Positions 47,442-59,058 are shown, numbered from the stretch's first letter. The stretch: DNA of 64,000 bases from Lycorma delicatula (GCF_047948215.1 NC_134456.1:82972515-83036514), one strand, 5' to 3'. The notes: generated by a model not told the origin, from the letters alone. Translations and numbers: made by a program.

Positions 47442-48592
47442 GTGTATTGATTGGTGATTGGTAGATTTCGTGTTAGCCTACAATCTCTTAACTTTTTTTT
47501 ATAAATTACATATGAAATATTAGTTTAATAATAATATTAAAATAAATTAAAAGATGCAGATATTTTTTGAGTATATATACTCAGATAATTTTCTGAGTAT
47601 TTAATTTTATTAATTGTTTTCTGCGATTATAATCTATTTTAAAGTACTGATCAAGTTGAGATTTATTAAACTCAGGAGTTTGATTTTGTAGCAAAATGAC
47701 AGTGGTACCAGTTAGTTAATCACGTTATTAATTGCAGATGAAAAATTGGTACTCAAATTTTTATTTTTTTTCAAGGATTAATATATGAATATAAAATACT
47801 CACATATTAATCTTCTTCATTTTGATGATACCAACTTGGTTGCAGATTCTCGAACAAATATCTTGAGGGAAATTTATGTATGCTTTAAAACTGACCTTTA
47901 ATGAGTTGTTTTTATTGGTATATTACTGTTATGTAAGATGTATGTGGAAAGGTCAAACTTCTTTACAATTTCAGTTGTGTTGATCTTGGTAGATAGCGAA
48001 AATACTGCATTGTTTTTGTTTTGTGAAAACTGGTTAAATAGAATATGTTGTTCACAAATTTTATAAACTTTAAAATATAAAAGTACAAATTGGGAATATT
48101 GTAGAAAGCATGATTTTTATATATTGTGACCAATTTTTACCTCTGTAAACATGTTCATTCAATATTTCTACTTGTGACGAATTAGATGATATATTGAATA
48201 ACTGAAAATTGTTAATCAGAACCTTATTGTGCATTAATAAAATTCATATTAACAGTAAAAGTAAAAAAAATTTAAGATAATTGTAGTTGATGTGCTACAT
48301 AATATTAAGCCTCATTTCGAAAAAAAAAAATAATTTTGAGGTTAATGTTTTTTGAGTTAATTAATGAATTAAATTTTACTGATGCATGACATAAATAATA
48401 CTGTAATATTTTATGATTTGTAAAATATGTAATATTTTGCATTACTTAGTAATGCTGAGAGATAATGATATGGTATTATTTATTTCTAGTGTTCTGTATG
48501 TGTACGTATTGATGTTTGTGATTGGAGGATTTAAATTTGATTGTGTAATAAGTAGTTTAGTTGTTTAATGTTTGATTATTTTTTTGTTTCAG
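47442..48592. other. AT-rich intronic sequence
   Basis: Nothing recognised; ends in the pyrimidine tract of the exon 2 acceptor. Confidence 0.45.
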
Positions 48593-48714
48593 CACACCGA
48601 TGATGGATCTCCTTGTCCAGGTGACAACAGCCAACAAGATTTCTCCAGCAGGTCATATGATACAAGCACTAGGTGAACGTGGGGTCATGCCCTACAAACC
48701 AAGTACTCCTATCG
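48593..48714 (+). CDS. Cobl: COBL-like protein, exon 2
   Basis: Acceptor TTTGTTTCAG and donor ATCG|GTATGA. The first base completes an AGC codon begun in exon 1. The exon encodes TPMMDLLVQVTTANKISPAG then HMIQALGERGVMPYKPSTPI and leaves one base for exon 3. TPMMDLLV and the later YKPSTPIGALDTW match the conserved Cordon-bleu N-terminal segment (TPMMDLLV, then a KPNT-x-x-GALD block), recalled from vertebrate and insect family members. Codon phase with both neighbours supports a real exon. Confidence 0.9.
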
Positions 48715-51210
48715 GTATGAATAGCATTTCTATACTTATTTGTTAATTATTTCTCTCTCTCTCTCTCTTGGTGAATTTGTGTGCATGTGTGTGTGTACAT
48801 ATGCAAGTGTACTCATTTTTACATACACAAATACAATCTAACATAATGTACCTATATACATGTTTTCATGTTAGTTTATTTATATATATTATGAAATTAT
48901 ATACTGCTGCGGTGGTGACAGGTTTTGTAGATTGTAGAATTACATATATAGTGATAGTGGTTTCTATTGAGAACCCACTAACTAAACATATTGATGTTGT
49001 ATATTAATATTGAGTGTACAATATTAATTGCAGTTGTAGTTAGTAGCCAGGGACTAATTAAAATGTTTGAAGTTAAGTTTGAGAAGTGGAAATTAAGCTT
49101 GATAATGCGCAAACCTATATTTATATAATGACAAACCTATATATTTTCTATATAATGGATGTAAGTTAAAATCAGACAATGTTTTGAGTTTACTTCCACA
49201 TGGATTATCTTACTATTATTATGAAAAGGTATTTTTAGTTCTCATTGCCAATATAGTATTATATATTTATATTGTGGATTCATACTGGATTCTATTGTGA
49301 CCTGGAAGACCTCAATACCACAAAATGAATACCAACATCACTCGAAAAAAATAACACTTTCACTCTGCATAATGGTAGTACACTGAAGACTGGTAAAATG
49401 AGTGGACTATTAGAAATAACTGGTTTTCATTGTATGCCGTAGTATTATCTTGATATGGCTACCCAGCCAATTCCATTGATCAGATCTGAGCGTCATTACC
49501 ACCTACATTCCATCTTTATATGCACTTATTCATAGATGTATAAATAAATAGTTAGAATACTGGGTTAATTGATGGACTGTGTATTAAATGAGAATTAAGG
49601 ATGAGAATGATTTGTTTTATAATTACCAAACACACAGTGTATTTAGTAAGTAATAAGGTATATTCTTTTACTACAAAAGATTAGTGTAAAATTATATTTT
49701 ATTTTAAATCCAATTATTTGGATAGTAGACTATTCATGGTTAAATTCATTATTACATCATAATTAATTCAGCAACTTTGCAACTAACTCCTGAAGATTAT
49801 GTTTATTATAATTAGTACATTACCTAGATTTTTGTCCTAAAATATGTTTAATTTATGATTGAGGAGTTACATATCGTATTGGAGCTGTTAATAATGGATT
49901 GTAGATGGTATTATTAGAATAATTTGCTAGTTAACTTTAACGTAAAGACCACCTAACTCTCTTAAAATAAAAATATAATAGAAAAGATGTTTCTTAAATA
50001 GGCATGGATATCTAAACAATCCCAGCCTATTGCTATACTTATGAGAATTTTAATTATCATTTGGACGACAAGGAGGGCTCTGATTTTTACTATATTGAGT
50101 GCTTTTACTAGAGCCCTGAATGTGCGACAATTATTGAAAAAGGACTGATTAGATTTGAATATCAAATAGTTATTTTACTTTTGATATAAATTGAATGGAA
50201 TCTGGGTTTTTTACTTGGTTGTGGAGTAGAAAACATTTTGATAAAAATCAGTTGGAATCTTGCTATACTTATTTTTTTATTTATTGAAAAAGATCCTGTG
50301 ATTGTAGCTATCATTTTTTTTTTATCAATGTTAGATAGTAGAATAATTCATGAAAAAGGAGATAGTATTAGGATTAAATTGAGGGAAAAAATTATAGTTG
50401 TAAGATTTTAAAATTAAAAATGTTTAAATTGTATTTAATAAGGAAGATAATAGTTTTTTCTCTCAAGCGGTATTTGGATATAGGTAAATAAACAAATAAA
50501 TGAAAATTAGTGAAATTTTATTACAAAATTCCTTTCTTCTTAGCAGGTTCCTGAAACTATTTTCCACAAAACATAAACTTTTGTAAATAATTTTCAAAAT
50601 TTGGGAAAGGGGGTCAAAATTTATTAACTTTCATAACTCGTTATTGTAATAAACTCGTTTTTATAATAAATGCTATTTAAAATTGTGTTTTTGTTTGTAT
50701 TTAATATTACAATTTTTTTGGTGGCTTTTTATTTTTATGTATTTTACTTTTATGTAGTGTTTCTGTGGACAGAGGCCAATTTTCTAGATTGACGATTGTA
50801 ACTTTGAAGATAGACTTTATAAATATTTTTTCCCAGGTGTAAACAACCTCAATTCCAAATTTAAAATGAAGTTTTAACGAACAATATTGAAAAATTTAGA
50901 AGTCTTTATTTCTAATCATTACATTTTTATTATAATATTATCTTTACTATTTCGATTTATTTATTTTCAATTTACATCTTCTGTTACTTTCTTTCTTAAT
51001 CCCTTTAAGTTTTGGTGAGTTAACTGTTATGTATTAAGAAGCTAATACAAAACGTGAGCATTTGTGTTTTATTTAAAACCTTATTTTTAGTAATGAAAAT
51101 ATTATTTTTATTACTCTTATTTTCAACTGGCAACCCTCAAATAAAAATAATATTTTATATAAGTATTTAAAGAATTTTTCACTTATTTATTTTTCTTTTT
51201 GTATTTTTAG
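48715..51210 (+). other. COBL intron between exons 2 and 3 (2.5 kb)
   Basis: Begins GTATGA and ends TTTTTAG. It contains a (CT)n tract at 48752-48768 and otherwise AT-rich DNA with no recognised element. Confidence 0.75.
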
Positions 51211-51329
51211 GTGCGCTTGATACATGGACGATACATATTGTTCCAAAAAATCAAAGTGGACAGACAGCAAATAGGAAAGCTCCACTTAAGCCTGTTAATC
51301 AGCCTTTTGAGCAAACATTTAGATTGCAG
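51211..51329 (+). CDS. Cobl: COBL-like protein, exon 3
   Basis: Acceptor TGTATTTTTAG, donor TTGCAG|GTAAAT. With the leftover G of exon 2 it reads GALDTWTIHIVPKNQSG, then a lysine-rich linker (NRKAPLKPVNQPFEQTFRLQ). It ends in phase 0. GALD followed by a strand and a basic-proline linker leads into the COBL ubiquitin-like domain encoded by exon 4. Confidence 0.9.
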
Positions 51330-51472
51330 GTAAATCTTCAATAAGTTATGATATATTTATAGTATAAAATTAATTAAATCAGACAATGCCAGTATGTCAG
51401 TTTTGTTATCATTCATTTTATGTTGTGATTTGGTTGAAATTTTTGTTTTTTACTGAAGTTTAGGATTAAAAT

Positions 51473-51588
51473 GTTAGGGATGTAGGATGTAGGATGTAGA
51501 GGGTATACTGAAATGAAACGACTAGCACTAGATAGGGAATCTTGGAGAGCTGCATCAAACCAGTCAAATGACCGAAGACAAAAAAAAA
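51473..51588 (+). mobile_element. Very short 5'-truncated RTE-like LINE tail with 11-bp target duplication
   Basis: The 116 bp match the last codons and tail of the LINE at 3827-4872 (GGTATACTGAAATGAAACGA, GGAGAGCTGCATCAAAC) and extend past it through CAGTCAAATGACCGAAGAC into a run of A. AGGATTAAAAT flanks it at 51462-51472 and 51589-51599. Confidence 0.92.
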
Positions 51589-51599
51589 AGGATTAAAAT

Positions 51600-52184
51600 A
51601 TTTTTTAATAAAAGCTGATTATCATAACGTTGAAGACAACATTTTGTGAAAGTTAGCAATCTAAAATTATTTTTAGTCACTGAAGAAAATATTAGTGATG
51701 CCTATTAGAGTTAATATTCTTTAACAGTATTTTGTGATCAAGTAATGATATTTTTGTTATAAAATACATTGAAATCTGATCCTTATCAAAGATAACTGTA
51801 AGTTAAGAATCTGTTATCTGTTGATTTGGAACTGCTCACGGATTATGTGCTTATTATGAACCAGTTGTTCAAATGGAGCTCATGAAATCCTGGTTGTGTG
51901 CTGAAAAGGGCTTTCTGTGTATTTATAAATTATCTGTTCTAAAATTACTTTGTAAACACAATGCATGAAATATTAAAAATAACTGTATCATGAAGATTTT
52001 TTTTAAGAATGTGAACGTATTATGATATAATTTTATTATTGTATTATTATTTATTGCATTATGAATCTTCTGCTGTGTTGAAGAGATACATACAAAAGTT
52101 ATTTATAAATTAGTCTCCGGTAAAGTATTAAAAAGAAAAGAAAATAAATTGAAAATTTAGTATATTCAGAAGTTACATACATAT
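51600..52184. other. AT-rich intronic sequence
   Basis: No coding or repeat signal recognised. Confidence 0.45.
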
Positions 52185-52910
52185 TTATTTACTTCTCAAT
52201 ATAATCCCCGACCTAAATTTAAGCACGTATCATAACATCAGCTTGTTATTCCTTCTTCAAAGAACACCATTGCCAAAGCACCCATCCATTTGTTGACTCC
52301 ATTCATGAGTATATCATTGCTTTTTAAGTGTTGGGTAGCTAGTGAATTCTTCAGTTTTGTGAGTCGATGAAAATCAGGGCTGCAAGGAATATAAATATAT
52401 AATAATAGTGGTAGCAGTTTGCATTAACAAACAAAAAAGATCCCCTTCCTCTTTATTTACTCTTCCCATTTATTTTTTTGTATCACTCTCCTGGACTTTG
52501 TCAGTCAGAATAAACTTCGGTTATTGTCATACTTGGCTTCTTAGTCTGCCAATCCTTTATGCTCCATAAACATGGTAGCGATCACTTTTTTGCTCGTATT
52601 GGTTTATTAACATTTTTGGGCTTGTTTGGATTATTCCTTTATCTAAATATTGATGAAGTATGTCTTGTCCCAGTAACAATATCATCAAGAAATTCATTTT
52701 ATTCTTGTATTGCTGAAGAAAAGTCAATGCCACTCCCATTCTTTTTGTTTTGTGGGCGTTTGTAAGTTGTTTTAGTATCCATCACGTACGTTACTTATAA
52801 AAACCCATTCTGCCTGTAATAATTATCTAAAGAGTGCAGCTTGAAATTTGTGGAAAGTTTCACCAAGTATACTACTCAACCGGTACAGAATGTGAAACTA
52901 CTCAAGTGAC
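52185..52910 (-). pseudogene. mariner-type transposase, degenerate
   Basis: Minus strand, several frames. The frame 52739-52557 reads GVALTFLQQYKNKMN and continues, after a shift, as a EFLDDIVTG-like stretch where the first catalytic Asp would follow. Further on come HRLTKLKNSLATQHLKSNDI, NGVNKWMGALAMVFFEEGI and CLNLGRGLY, the C-terminal end of SETMAR-like mariner transposases (KCLNLGGDYIEK type). The centre is deleted or unreadable. No TIR pair fixed. Confidence 0.6.
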
Positions 52911-53532
52911 TGAATGTATGTGTGACAATATTTAAGCTTAATGTCTACTGTGCATATGCTATACTTGTATGGATACTGGTTTGTTTTTGATGCAGGTCTC
53001 CAGTCAGGACTGGAGGTTAATTTATAAATAGTATATGTATAACTGATTTCACAGGTAAGGTAAACATTAATTTATTGCTTTTTATAATCTGTCCAATTCT
53101 TTCTTATGACTTTGTTGTTGCATGTAAAGTAGCCAAAATACAAATTAATAGCCTGTAGTGAACAGTGAAGTTATTACTAATAAGTATCACCTTCAGTCTA
53201 CTGGGATTGGTATGCTAATAAACAACAATATATCAGATTCCATGAAGAAGTAACAACTTTTCTTAATTTTCCTAATAAGCCTGAATTGAATCTTCTTATT
53301 TTTAAGAATGGCTATACTGTTTTTTAAGAATTATTTGCAAATCACCTTCAGTCATTACAAGACAACTGTCACTTAACAAACATACATCATAGAATTACAG
53401 GTTATGTTGTTTTTTTTTAACTTTTTCTCTTCAGATTCTTTTTTTTTTGTTTTGAACATTGAGTTGTTATTGACAAACAACTTATTTTTCCATACTCACA
53501 TTATGTTTGAAATACTACGAATAACAGTAATA
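52911..53532. other. Intronic sequence with one diverged repeat
   Basis: The part 53250-53400 resembles 41640-41800; nothing else recognised. Confidence 0.4.
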
Positions 53533-53660
53533 CGGGCTGATTCAAAGAAACGGGAAATTTCACAAATTAAATAACGTTAATGAAAAATTTTATTTAGAAA
53601 ATGAATTTTATTTCATGTAATTGTACAAATGTTGCCATATTAGGATACATACATTTTAGT

Positions 53661-54758
53661 TTATTTTTTAAAGATGACATCTTGCAGGTGACCTCCTCTT
53701 CTACGTAAACACTCACGAAGTCTCTTCGTTAAATTGTTCATGGTTTGACGTAACATCTCAACTGGAATTTCCGCAATTGCTTCTCGGATCTTTGCCTTTA
53801 GTTCTTCCGTTGTAGCAAGTCTACTGTGGAACACTTTGCTTTTAAGGTGACCCCACAAAAAGTAATAGCAAGCTGAGAGATCAGGCGATCTGGAAGGCCA
53901 TCTAATGTCACCATTTCGTGAAATGACACGTTGTCCAAACAATCGGCGTACAGCTGCCATCGATATTCGTGCAGTATGTGACGTTGCTCCGTCTTGTTGA
54001 AACCAGGCTGTGTTAAGAATCGGTGGAAATCTCTTTTGTTGTTCCACAACAAAGGTTTCAAGCACGGCTACGTAACGAGCCTACGTCACTGTAATCGCAA
54101 GACCGTTGTCATCCTCAAAAAATAAGAGCCTATAACACCGTAAGATGACATAGCACACCACAAGGTCACTTTCTGGCTGTGCAACGGACGCTGGTGTAGC
54201 TGCGTAGGATTTTCTTGTGCCCGGTATCTGAAATTTTGCTTGTTAACAAATCCACTGAGGTGGAAATGCGCTTCGTCTGACATCCACAGTTCGTGAACAA
54301 ACTCTTCGTTATCATTTATCTTCTGAAATATTACATTACAGAATTGTGTTCGCACAACTGCATCGTTCGGTTTCAGTTCCTGGACGATCTGCAATTTGTA
54401 CGGATGGTATTGCAAGATCTTCACTAACATTCTTCGAACACTTGAACTATGAAATTGTAAAGATGCTGAGAGACGACGGATTGACCGATGTGGACTTCGT
54501 GTGACACCATCTTGTAAAGCTTGAACATTCTGTGGTGTACGGACGGTTCGCTCACGGTCTGGAGGTTTCTTTTTCATTGCCGAACCAGTTTCCTCAAAAT
54601 TAGATATCCATGCTTTAATTGCATGTACTGATGGAACACGGTCGTGCCGTCCCAGATTAAAATGACGGCGAAATTCTGTACGCGCTCCCTCCACAGTCAT
54701 TGTTTTTGTAAAACGCTTTGATAGCAAATGCACGTTGCGCACCACTCCAAGGATCCAT
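53661..54758 (-). pseudogene. mariner/rosa-type transposase with lost catalytic Asp
   Basis: The ATG at 54758 begins MDPWSGAQRAFAIKAFYKNN, typical of this family. A shift near 54705 moves to the frame of RTEFRRHFNLGRHDRVPS, and the helix-turn-helix follows (SPHRSIRRLSASLQFHSSSV). The first catalytic Asp is in LWMSDEAHFHLSG. A second shift and a TAG occur near 54070-54100, before RYVAVLETF. The second catalytic Asp is in WFQQDGATSHTA. In the last box, SPDLSACYYFLWGHLK, the third Asp expected after PC is Tyr (TAT for GAT); spacing implies a DD41D-type family. The C-terminal RRGGHLQDVIFKK is intact. The copy cannot encode an active enzyme. Confidence 0.85.
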
Positions 54759-54769
54759 GACAACTAAAT

Positions 54770-57700
54770 GGCAGGTTAGGTTAGGAATGGAATGGAATGC
54801 AAAGTTGGCAGGAGTCTATTACTCCCTACTTTATCGCAGAACCTGGACAGAGTCCCTTGCTGCTGGATCATTCTAATCGGGCTTGTTTTTAAAAGGGTTA
54901 TTTTTTAATCTCGGATCTAATTTTTCAAGTTTTGTCTATTATTATTTTAGTGAATTTAAGACGGATTTAATTGCATTCCAATCCGTTGTTAAACCAGCGT
55001 TATCGAACCCATTTCATGGGCCGACCGCGGAAGGCTAGGCTTATAAAGCCTGTCCTCCCGACGTAATTCCCCTTCAGACCGTCCACTGAAGTCCTTTCGG
55101 TGCTAACTCTTTAATAGGCTAGCAGGAATACGCCACAACGGGGCACTAGCTATAAGGAGGGAGCAATGCGTCCCCTTTTCCGGAGGAGTCGCAATTGCTG
55201 GGATATTTTGTCTTACTGTAAGTTTTTTTAAATTTAGACCGCGTTTTTGTTTTATGCGCGACTTACCGTGTTTGACGTCTTCAAACTATATAACTCGCGA
55301 AAACTTTTCACTCGCGACCCCGGAAACGCGTCTGACGCACTATTCCGTTTATGGCTCATGCGATATGGAGGCCCCTAAGCCTGGTTTGTCGATTTTCGGC
55401 TACCGCACCGCACCATCACGGTGGTTCGTCCAGTACGGCGTGAGGCCGCTTCCTTACAACTGTCGGAGTTGAGTCCTCTCGGCAGATGTCCCGAAGATGA
55501 CTGTGTTCGGACACAGCCGCTCTCCCGAACAGTCTGCGCGCCTGCGCCACCCCCACCTCGGACACGGATTGAAATCTCGCATCAGATCGGAGAGTGGCGT
55601 TCCTGACGAACCACGGAGCTCCAAAGATCGTCCGCAACGCGATGTTTTGGACGGCCTCGATCTTCTTTTGAAGCGAGGAGCTCAACACTGCCCCCCATGC
55701 CGGGTAAGCATATGTTAGAATCGGCAGTACGTACAGCCGAAAAATGAGGAGCTTAGTTGCCAGTGGGTACGGGCTGGCACTGTTCAGCACTGGGTATAGC
55801 GAGGCTCTGGCGGCCTTAGCCCTCCGGGTCGCATAATTTACATGTTCGCCGAAGGTAAGCCGCCTGTCCAACACCACCCCCAAGTACTTAACTGTTTTCT
55901 CAAAAGGGATTTTCTCCCCTGAGATTTCCAGCTCTCTGGTCGGTTTTCGTGTCTTGCATGTGAACATCACGGCCACCGATTTTTCACCGTTGACCCTGAT
56001 TCTCCACATGTCGAGCCACGGTTCCACTAAGTCCAGCTGCCTTTGGAGCCTCCGGACCGCGTAATCCACATTTGCGGATTCGTAGAAATATGCCGTGTCG
56101 TCTGCGTAAAGGGCCGTTTTGACCCCTTCCGACAGCGGCATATCGTTCACGTACAAAGTGTACAAGAACGGGGAAAGTACTGCTCCTTGGGGAACCCCAG
56201 CGGCTATTTCTCTGGTGGAGGAAATCGTTTCCCCTACGCGCACGACAAAATGTCGGTCTAGCAGATATGACCGCATCAGTCTGACATAGCGGTAGGGGAT
56301 CGCCGATCGCGCTAGCTTATAAAGCAGCCCGCTATGCCAAACTTTGTCAAAGGCCTTGGCCACATCCAGAAAAACGGCTGCAGTCACCCGTTTCCTGTTC
56401 AGGCCTCCGACAAGGTCGTCTATTATTTTTACCAGTTGGAGGGTGGTTGAGTGACCCTCCCTGAACCCAAATTGCTCGGGTCGCACTTCTCCCTCCATGT
56501 ATCGCCTCAGTTTTTCGAGGAAAATTCTCTCGAACAACTTAGACAATACCGGTAACAGGGAGATTGGCCTATAATTCCGTGGGAAAAGTAAACTTTTCCC
56601 CGGTTTGGGTAAACATACGACTTTGGCCGTTTTCCAACAATTCGGGAAATATCCAACGTACAAAATGGACGTGAATATCACCGAAATTGCTGTAATCACG
56701 GAGGCCGGTATGTTCCGGAATGCACGGGCGCTGATCCCGTCGACACCCGGGGCCTTGTCGGGGCTTGTGGCCTTAATGGCTGCGGAAACTTCCGCTTCAG
56801 TGACTTGGTCAATCTCTAGAGGGGCGTCCTCCACCTGTGAGAAATAATCTACAAGAAAGGATTCCACCTCGGTTGTGTGCTCGTCGTTCGGGGAGGGAGG
56901 GGGGTTTGGAGTGAACTGCTCCTCCAAGGTATCGGCGAACACCTCGGCCCTCTCCGCCTCCGAGTATGCAAGAAAACCTCGCTGCCCCACAACCGGATGG
57001 CGAGGCTTCTTCCCTTCTCGCAGTCTCCTGTTCAACCTGAACACCGAGGAGATGTCGTCAGAGACCGAGGCGAGGTATTCGTTCCACGAATCCTCTCGAT
57101 GGCTTGTCAGCAGTTGTTTTACCCTGTCCGTTTGATTATAAAAGGCCCGCTTATCAGCGGGGGACAGGGTGATTCGATATCTCCTCCTCAGTCGTCGTTT
57201 CTCCGTTATGGCTTCGGAGATATGAGGAGGGAGGTCGTTTCGAACAACTGCTCGAGTTTTGGCTGATGAGCTGCCTGCCAGGGCCTCGGTCATTGACGAC
57301 GTGACGCGCCCGACAGTGTCGTCGATTTCCTCCGGGGTGTTCAGGAGCTCAGGATTTACCGGCCTGTACTCCCGCTGGAGGGTCTCGTAGAACCTTTTCC
57401 AGTTGACTGACCTTCGGGGTATAGGCGGGGGATCTCGGCCACCCCCTGCCTGACCTAGTTCCAACAGGACAGGGGAATGGTCCGAGCTGAGGTCTTCTAT
57501 CGTTTCAATCATGAATGGGAGGGTACCCCCCTTCATGACTGCGATATCCAGCACGTCAGGCCTAGATCTGCCTGAGCGATGCACGAACGTGGGCACCTCA
57601 GGGCCTACGACGACCAAGCGGCGGGCTCTCGCCCTTTCGTACAGCAATCTGCCATTCGGATTTGTCAGAATGCTGTTCCATGACACGTGTTTGGCATTGA

Positions 57701-59056
57701 GGTCGCCCATGAGTATCATGGGCCCATCCCAATTTTCCAGCACGGCATCCAGATCTGCGCCGGTTACCGCGTCGTTCGGCTTGCTATAAGCCGAAACCAG
57801 CCGATACACCGTACCCAGATGCTCCACATGCACACACGTTTGCTCCATCACGTTTGTATGAAGAAAAACGTGCGTATGCATGTGGCGTCTGTGGACTAAA
57901 ACCGCAGTTCCACCAGAGGTGCGAGATCCGGGTCGAACTGGCCTATCCGTCCTATATGTAAAATAGTTCCGAAGGGTCAGTTGCTTGCTTGGGTTCAAGC
58001 ACGTCTCAGACAACAGTATCACGTCTATCAGTAGATCCTCGGCCAGACGGCATAGTTCCTCCGTCCGGCCTACTACTGAGTTGGCGTTCCACTGCAAGAG
58101 TCTGAGGGTGGGCCTAACCATACCTGGACAGTACAGCCATGAGGCACTCTATTAAGGACTGAATACAGTCCTTGAGAGATTTTGCCTGGAGCAGGCGTGG
58201 CAAAACCATCATGATATCTGGCAGGATATCCTTCACTGTCATCTGCGACAGGAAGTCCATGCCAGTGGTCTCCAACGGGGTAGCCGGTTTCGGATTGCCG
58301 CTGGAGGTGCCTTTTGGCGCGGCCGCCCTTTTGGTGGGGCGCGGGGCCACAGGGGCCGCGGTGTTTTTAACAGCCTGCTTGGCCTTCCCAGCCGGAGCAG
58401 GCTTTGCCTTTCCCGTCGAGGAAGGCTTGGCCTTCTTCGCCGGGGCCGGCTTTGTCGCCGCCTTTTGTTTCACCACCTTCTTGGTGGTCGCCGCCGGTTT
58501 TGGCTTGGCGGGTGTTGGGGAGGGTACCTCCCCTTTTTTCACTACCGCCTTGGCCACAGGTGCCGGCACCTCCGGTTTGGGGGCTGATTTTCCCCCACCG
58601 GCAACACGGGCCCAGCTGCGGCCGTCAACAGTCTCGGGCTTTTTAATGCCCTTGACTTTATTGACTTGCTCCTTATAATAGGGGCAACCCCGGTAATTAG
58701 CCGGATGAGGCCCCTTGCAGTTAACGCATGAGGCTGGTTCCTCACGCGGCTTAACGCATGTGGCAGTGTCGTGGTCCCCACCACACTTGACACATTGCTG
58801 GGCCCTCTGGCAGTAATTGGACGAGTGTCCAAATTTCTGGCATCTGTGGCACTGGGGTGTACCCCACACAGTATTTTTTACCTTGCAGTAAAAAATACTG
58901 CCAAGGTCATAAATGGTCCGGGCCGAAGGGGTCCTCTTAAGGGCCACTAGGCAGGTCGGGGTTTCCCGACCGTCCCTTGTGAGGAGCGTTAGGTTAGAGA
59001 GGCTGGCGCCACTTATAAAGTGGTACCGATCGCCCACGGCTACCAACACAACTTTC
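54770..59056 (-). mobile_element. Jockey-clade LINE inserted in the mariner element
   Basis: Minus-strand element with a 5'-truncated ORF1 (58114-59058), a full open ORF2 (55416-58121) and a 3' UTR of about 640 bp. ORF1 ends 8 bp inside ORF2. GC content is far above the surroundings. The 3' tail on the minus strand is not poly-A: on the + strand it reads GGTTAGGTTAGGAATGGAAT. No clear target duplication was found. Confidence 0.88.
55416..58121 (-). CDS. Jockey-type LINE ORF2 (endonuclease and reverse transcriptase), open
   Basis: A continuous 901-codon frame from ATG at 58121. Residues about 1-225 are the endonuclease: LRLLQWNANSV, LLSETCLN, MILMGDLNAKHVSWN and LSSDHSPVLLELG. Residues about 440-760 are the RT: TSPDKAPGVDGISARAF, NYRPISLLPVLSKLFER, EQFGFREGHSTTLQL, VFLDVAKAFDKVWH (box A), AAGVPQGAVLSPFLYTLYVN and LYADDTAYF (YADD at 56097-56108). 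A thumb region KYLGVVLDRRLTFGEHV follows. The catalytic residues are present. The layout fits Jockey-clade elements, whose ORF2 nicks DNA and copies its own RNA. The start overlaps the end of ORF1 by 8 bp (ATGGTTAG). The element cannot move by itself because ORF1 is 5'-truncated. No stop or frameshift suggests recent insertion. Confidence 0.9.
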   Translation of the reverse strand: MVRPTLRLLQWNANSVVGRTEELCRLAEDLLIDVILLSETCLNPSKQLTLRNYFTYRTDRPVRPGSRTSGGTAVLVHRRHMHTHVFLHTNVMEQTCVHVEHLGTVYRLVSAYSKPNDAVTGADLDAVLENWDGPMILMGDLNAKHVSWNSILTNPNGRLLYERARARRLVVVGPEVPTFVHRSGRSRPDVLDIAVMKGGTLPFMIETIEDLSSDHSPVLLELGQAGGGRDPPPIPRRSVNWKRFYETLQREYRPVNPELLNTPEEIDDTVGRVTSSMTEALAGSSSAKTRAVVRNDLPPHISEAITEKRRLRRRYRITLSPADKRAFYNQTDRVKQLLTSHREDSWNEYLASVSDDISSVFRLNRRLREGKKPRHPVVGQRGFLAYSEAERAEVFADTLEEQFTPNPPPSPNDEHTTEVESFLVDYFSQVEDAPLEIDQVTEAEVSAAIKATSPDKAPGVDGISARAFRNIPASVITAISVIFTSILYVGYFPNCWKTAKVVCLPKPGKSLLFPRNYRPISLLPVLSKLFERIFLEKLRRYMEGEVRPEQFGFREGHSTTLQLVKIIDDLVGGLNRKRVTAAVFLDVAKAFDKVWHSGLLYKLARSAIPYRYVRLMRSYLLDRHFVVRVGETISSTREIAAGVPQGAVLSPFLYTLYVNDMPLSEGVKTALYADDTAYFYESANVDYAVRRLQRQLDLVEPWLDMWRIRVNGEKSVAVMFTCKTRKPTRELEISGEKIPFEKTVKYLGVVLDRRLTFGEHVNYATRRAKAARASLYPVLNSASPYPLATKLLIFRLYVLPILTYAYPAWGAVLSSSLQKKIEAVQNIALRTIFGAPWFVRNATLRSDARFQSVSEVGVAQARRLFGRAAVSEHSHLRDICREDSTPTVVRKRPHAVLDEPP

Positions 59057-59058
59057 AA
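58114..59058 (-). pseudogene. Jockey-type LINE ORF1 (gag-like), 5'-truncated
   Basis: The frame is open for 314 codons but has no ATG near its left limit: it enters from the mariner TIR through a TTG, so the original start is missing. It carries RYHFISGASLSNLTLL, then three CCHC-type knuckles (CHRCQKFGHSSNYC, CVKCGGDHDTATC, CVNCKGPHPANYRGC) typical of Jockey gag. A long Ala-Lys-Pro-rich basic tail follows (repeats such as AKPAPAGKAK). The knuckles and basic tail should bind element RNA. ORF2 starts 8 bp before its stop. Confidence 0.88.

Larger units (their letters stand above)
30312..48592 (+). other. COBL intron between exons 1 and 2 (18.3 kb)
   Basis: Starts GTATTT and ends TTTGTTTCAG. 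It holds a mariner fragment, an R1-like LINE fragment, one copy of a 107-bp direct repeat, SINEs, an IS630-type pseudogene, a Penelope-like fragment and an internally deleted mariner, all listed separately. Confidence 0.8.

Noticed and set aside
55421..58678. Many + strand frames opposite the Jockey LINE, up to 168 codons
   Set aside because: They are mirror frames of the real minus-strand ORF1 and ORF2, with repetitive or arbitrary composition.
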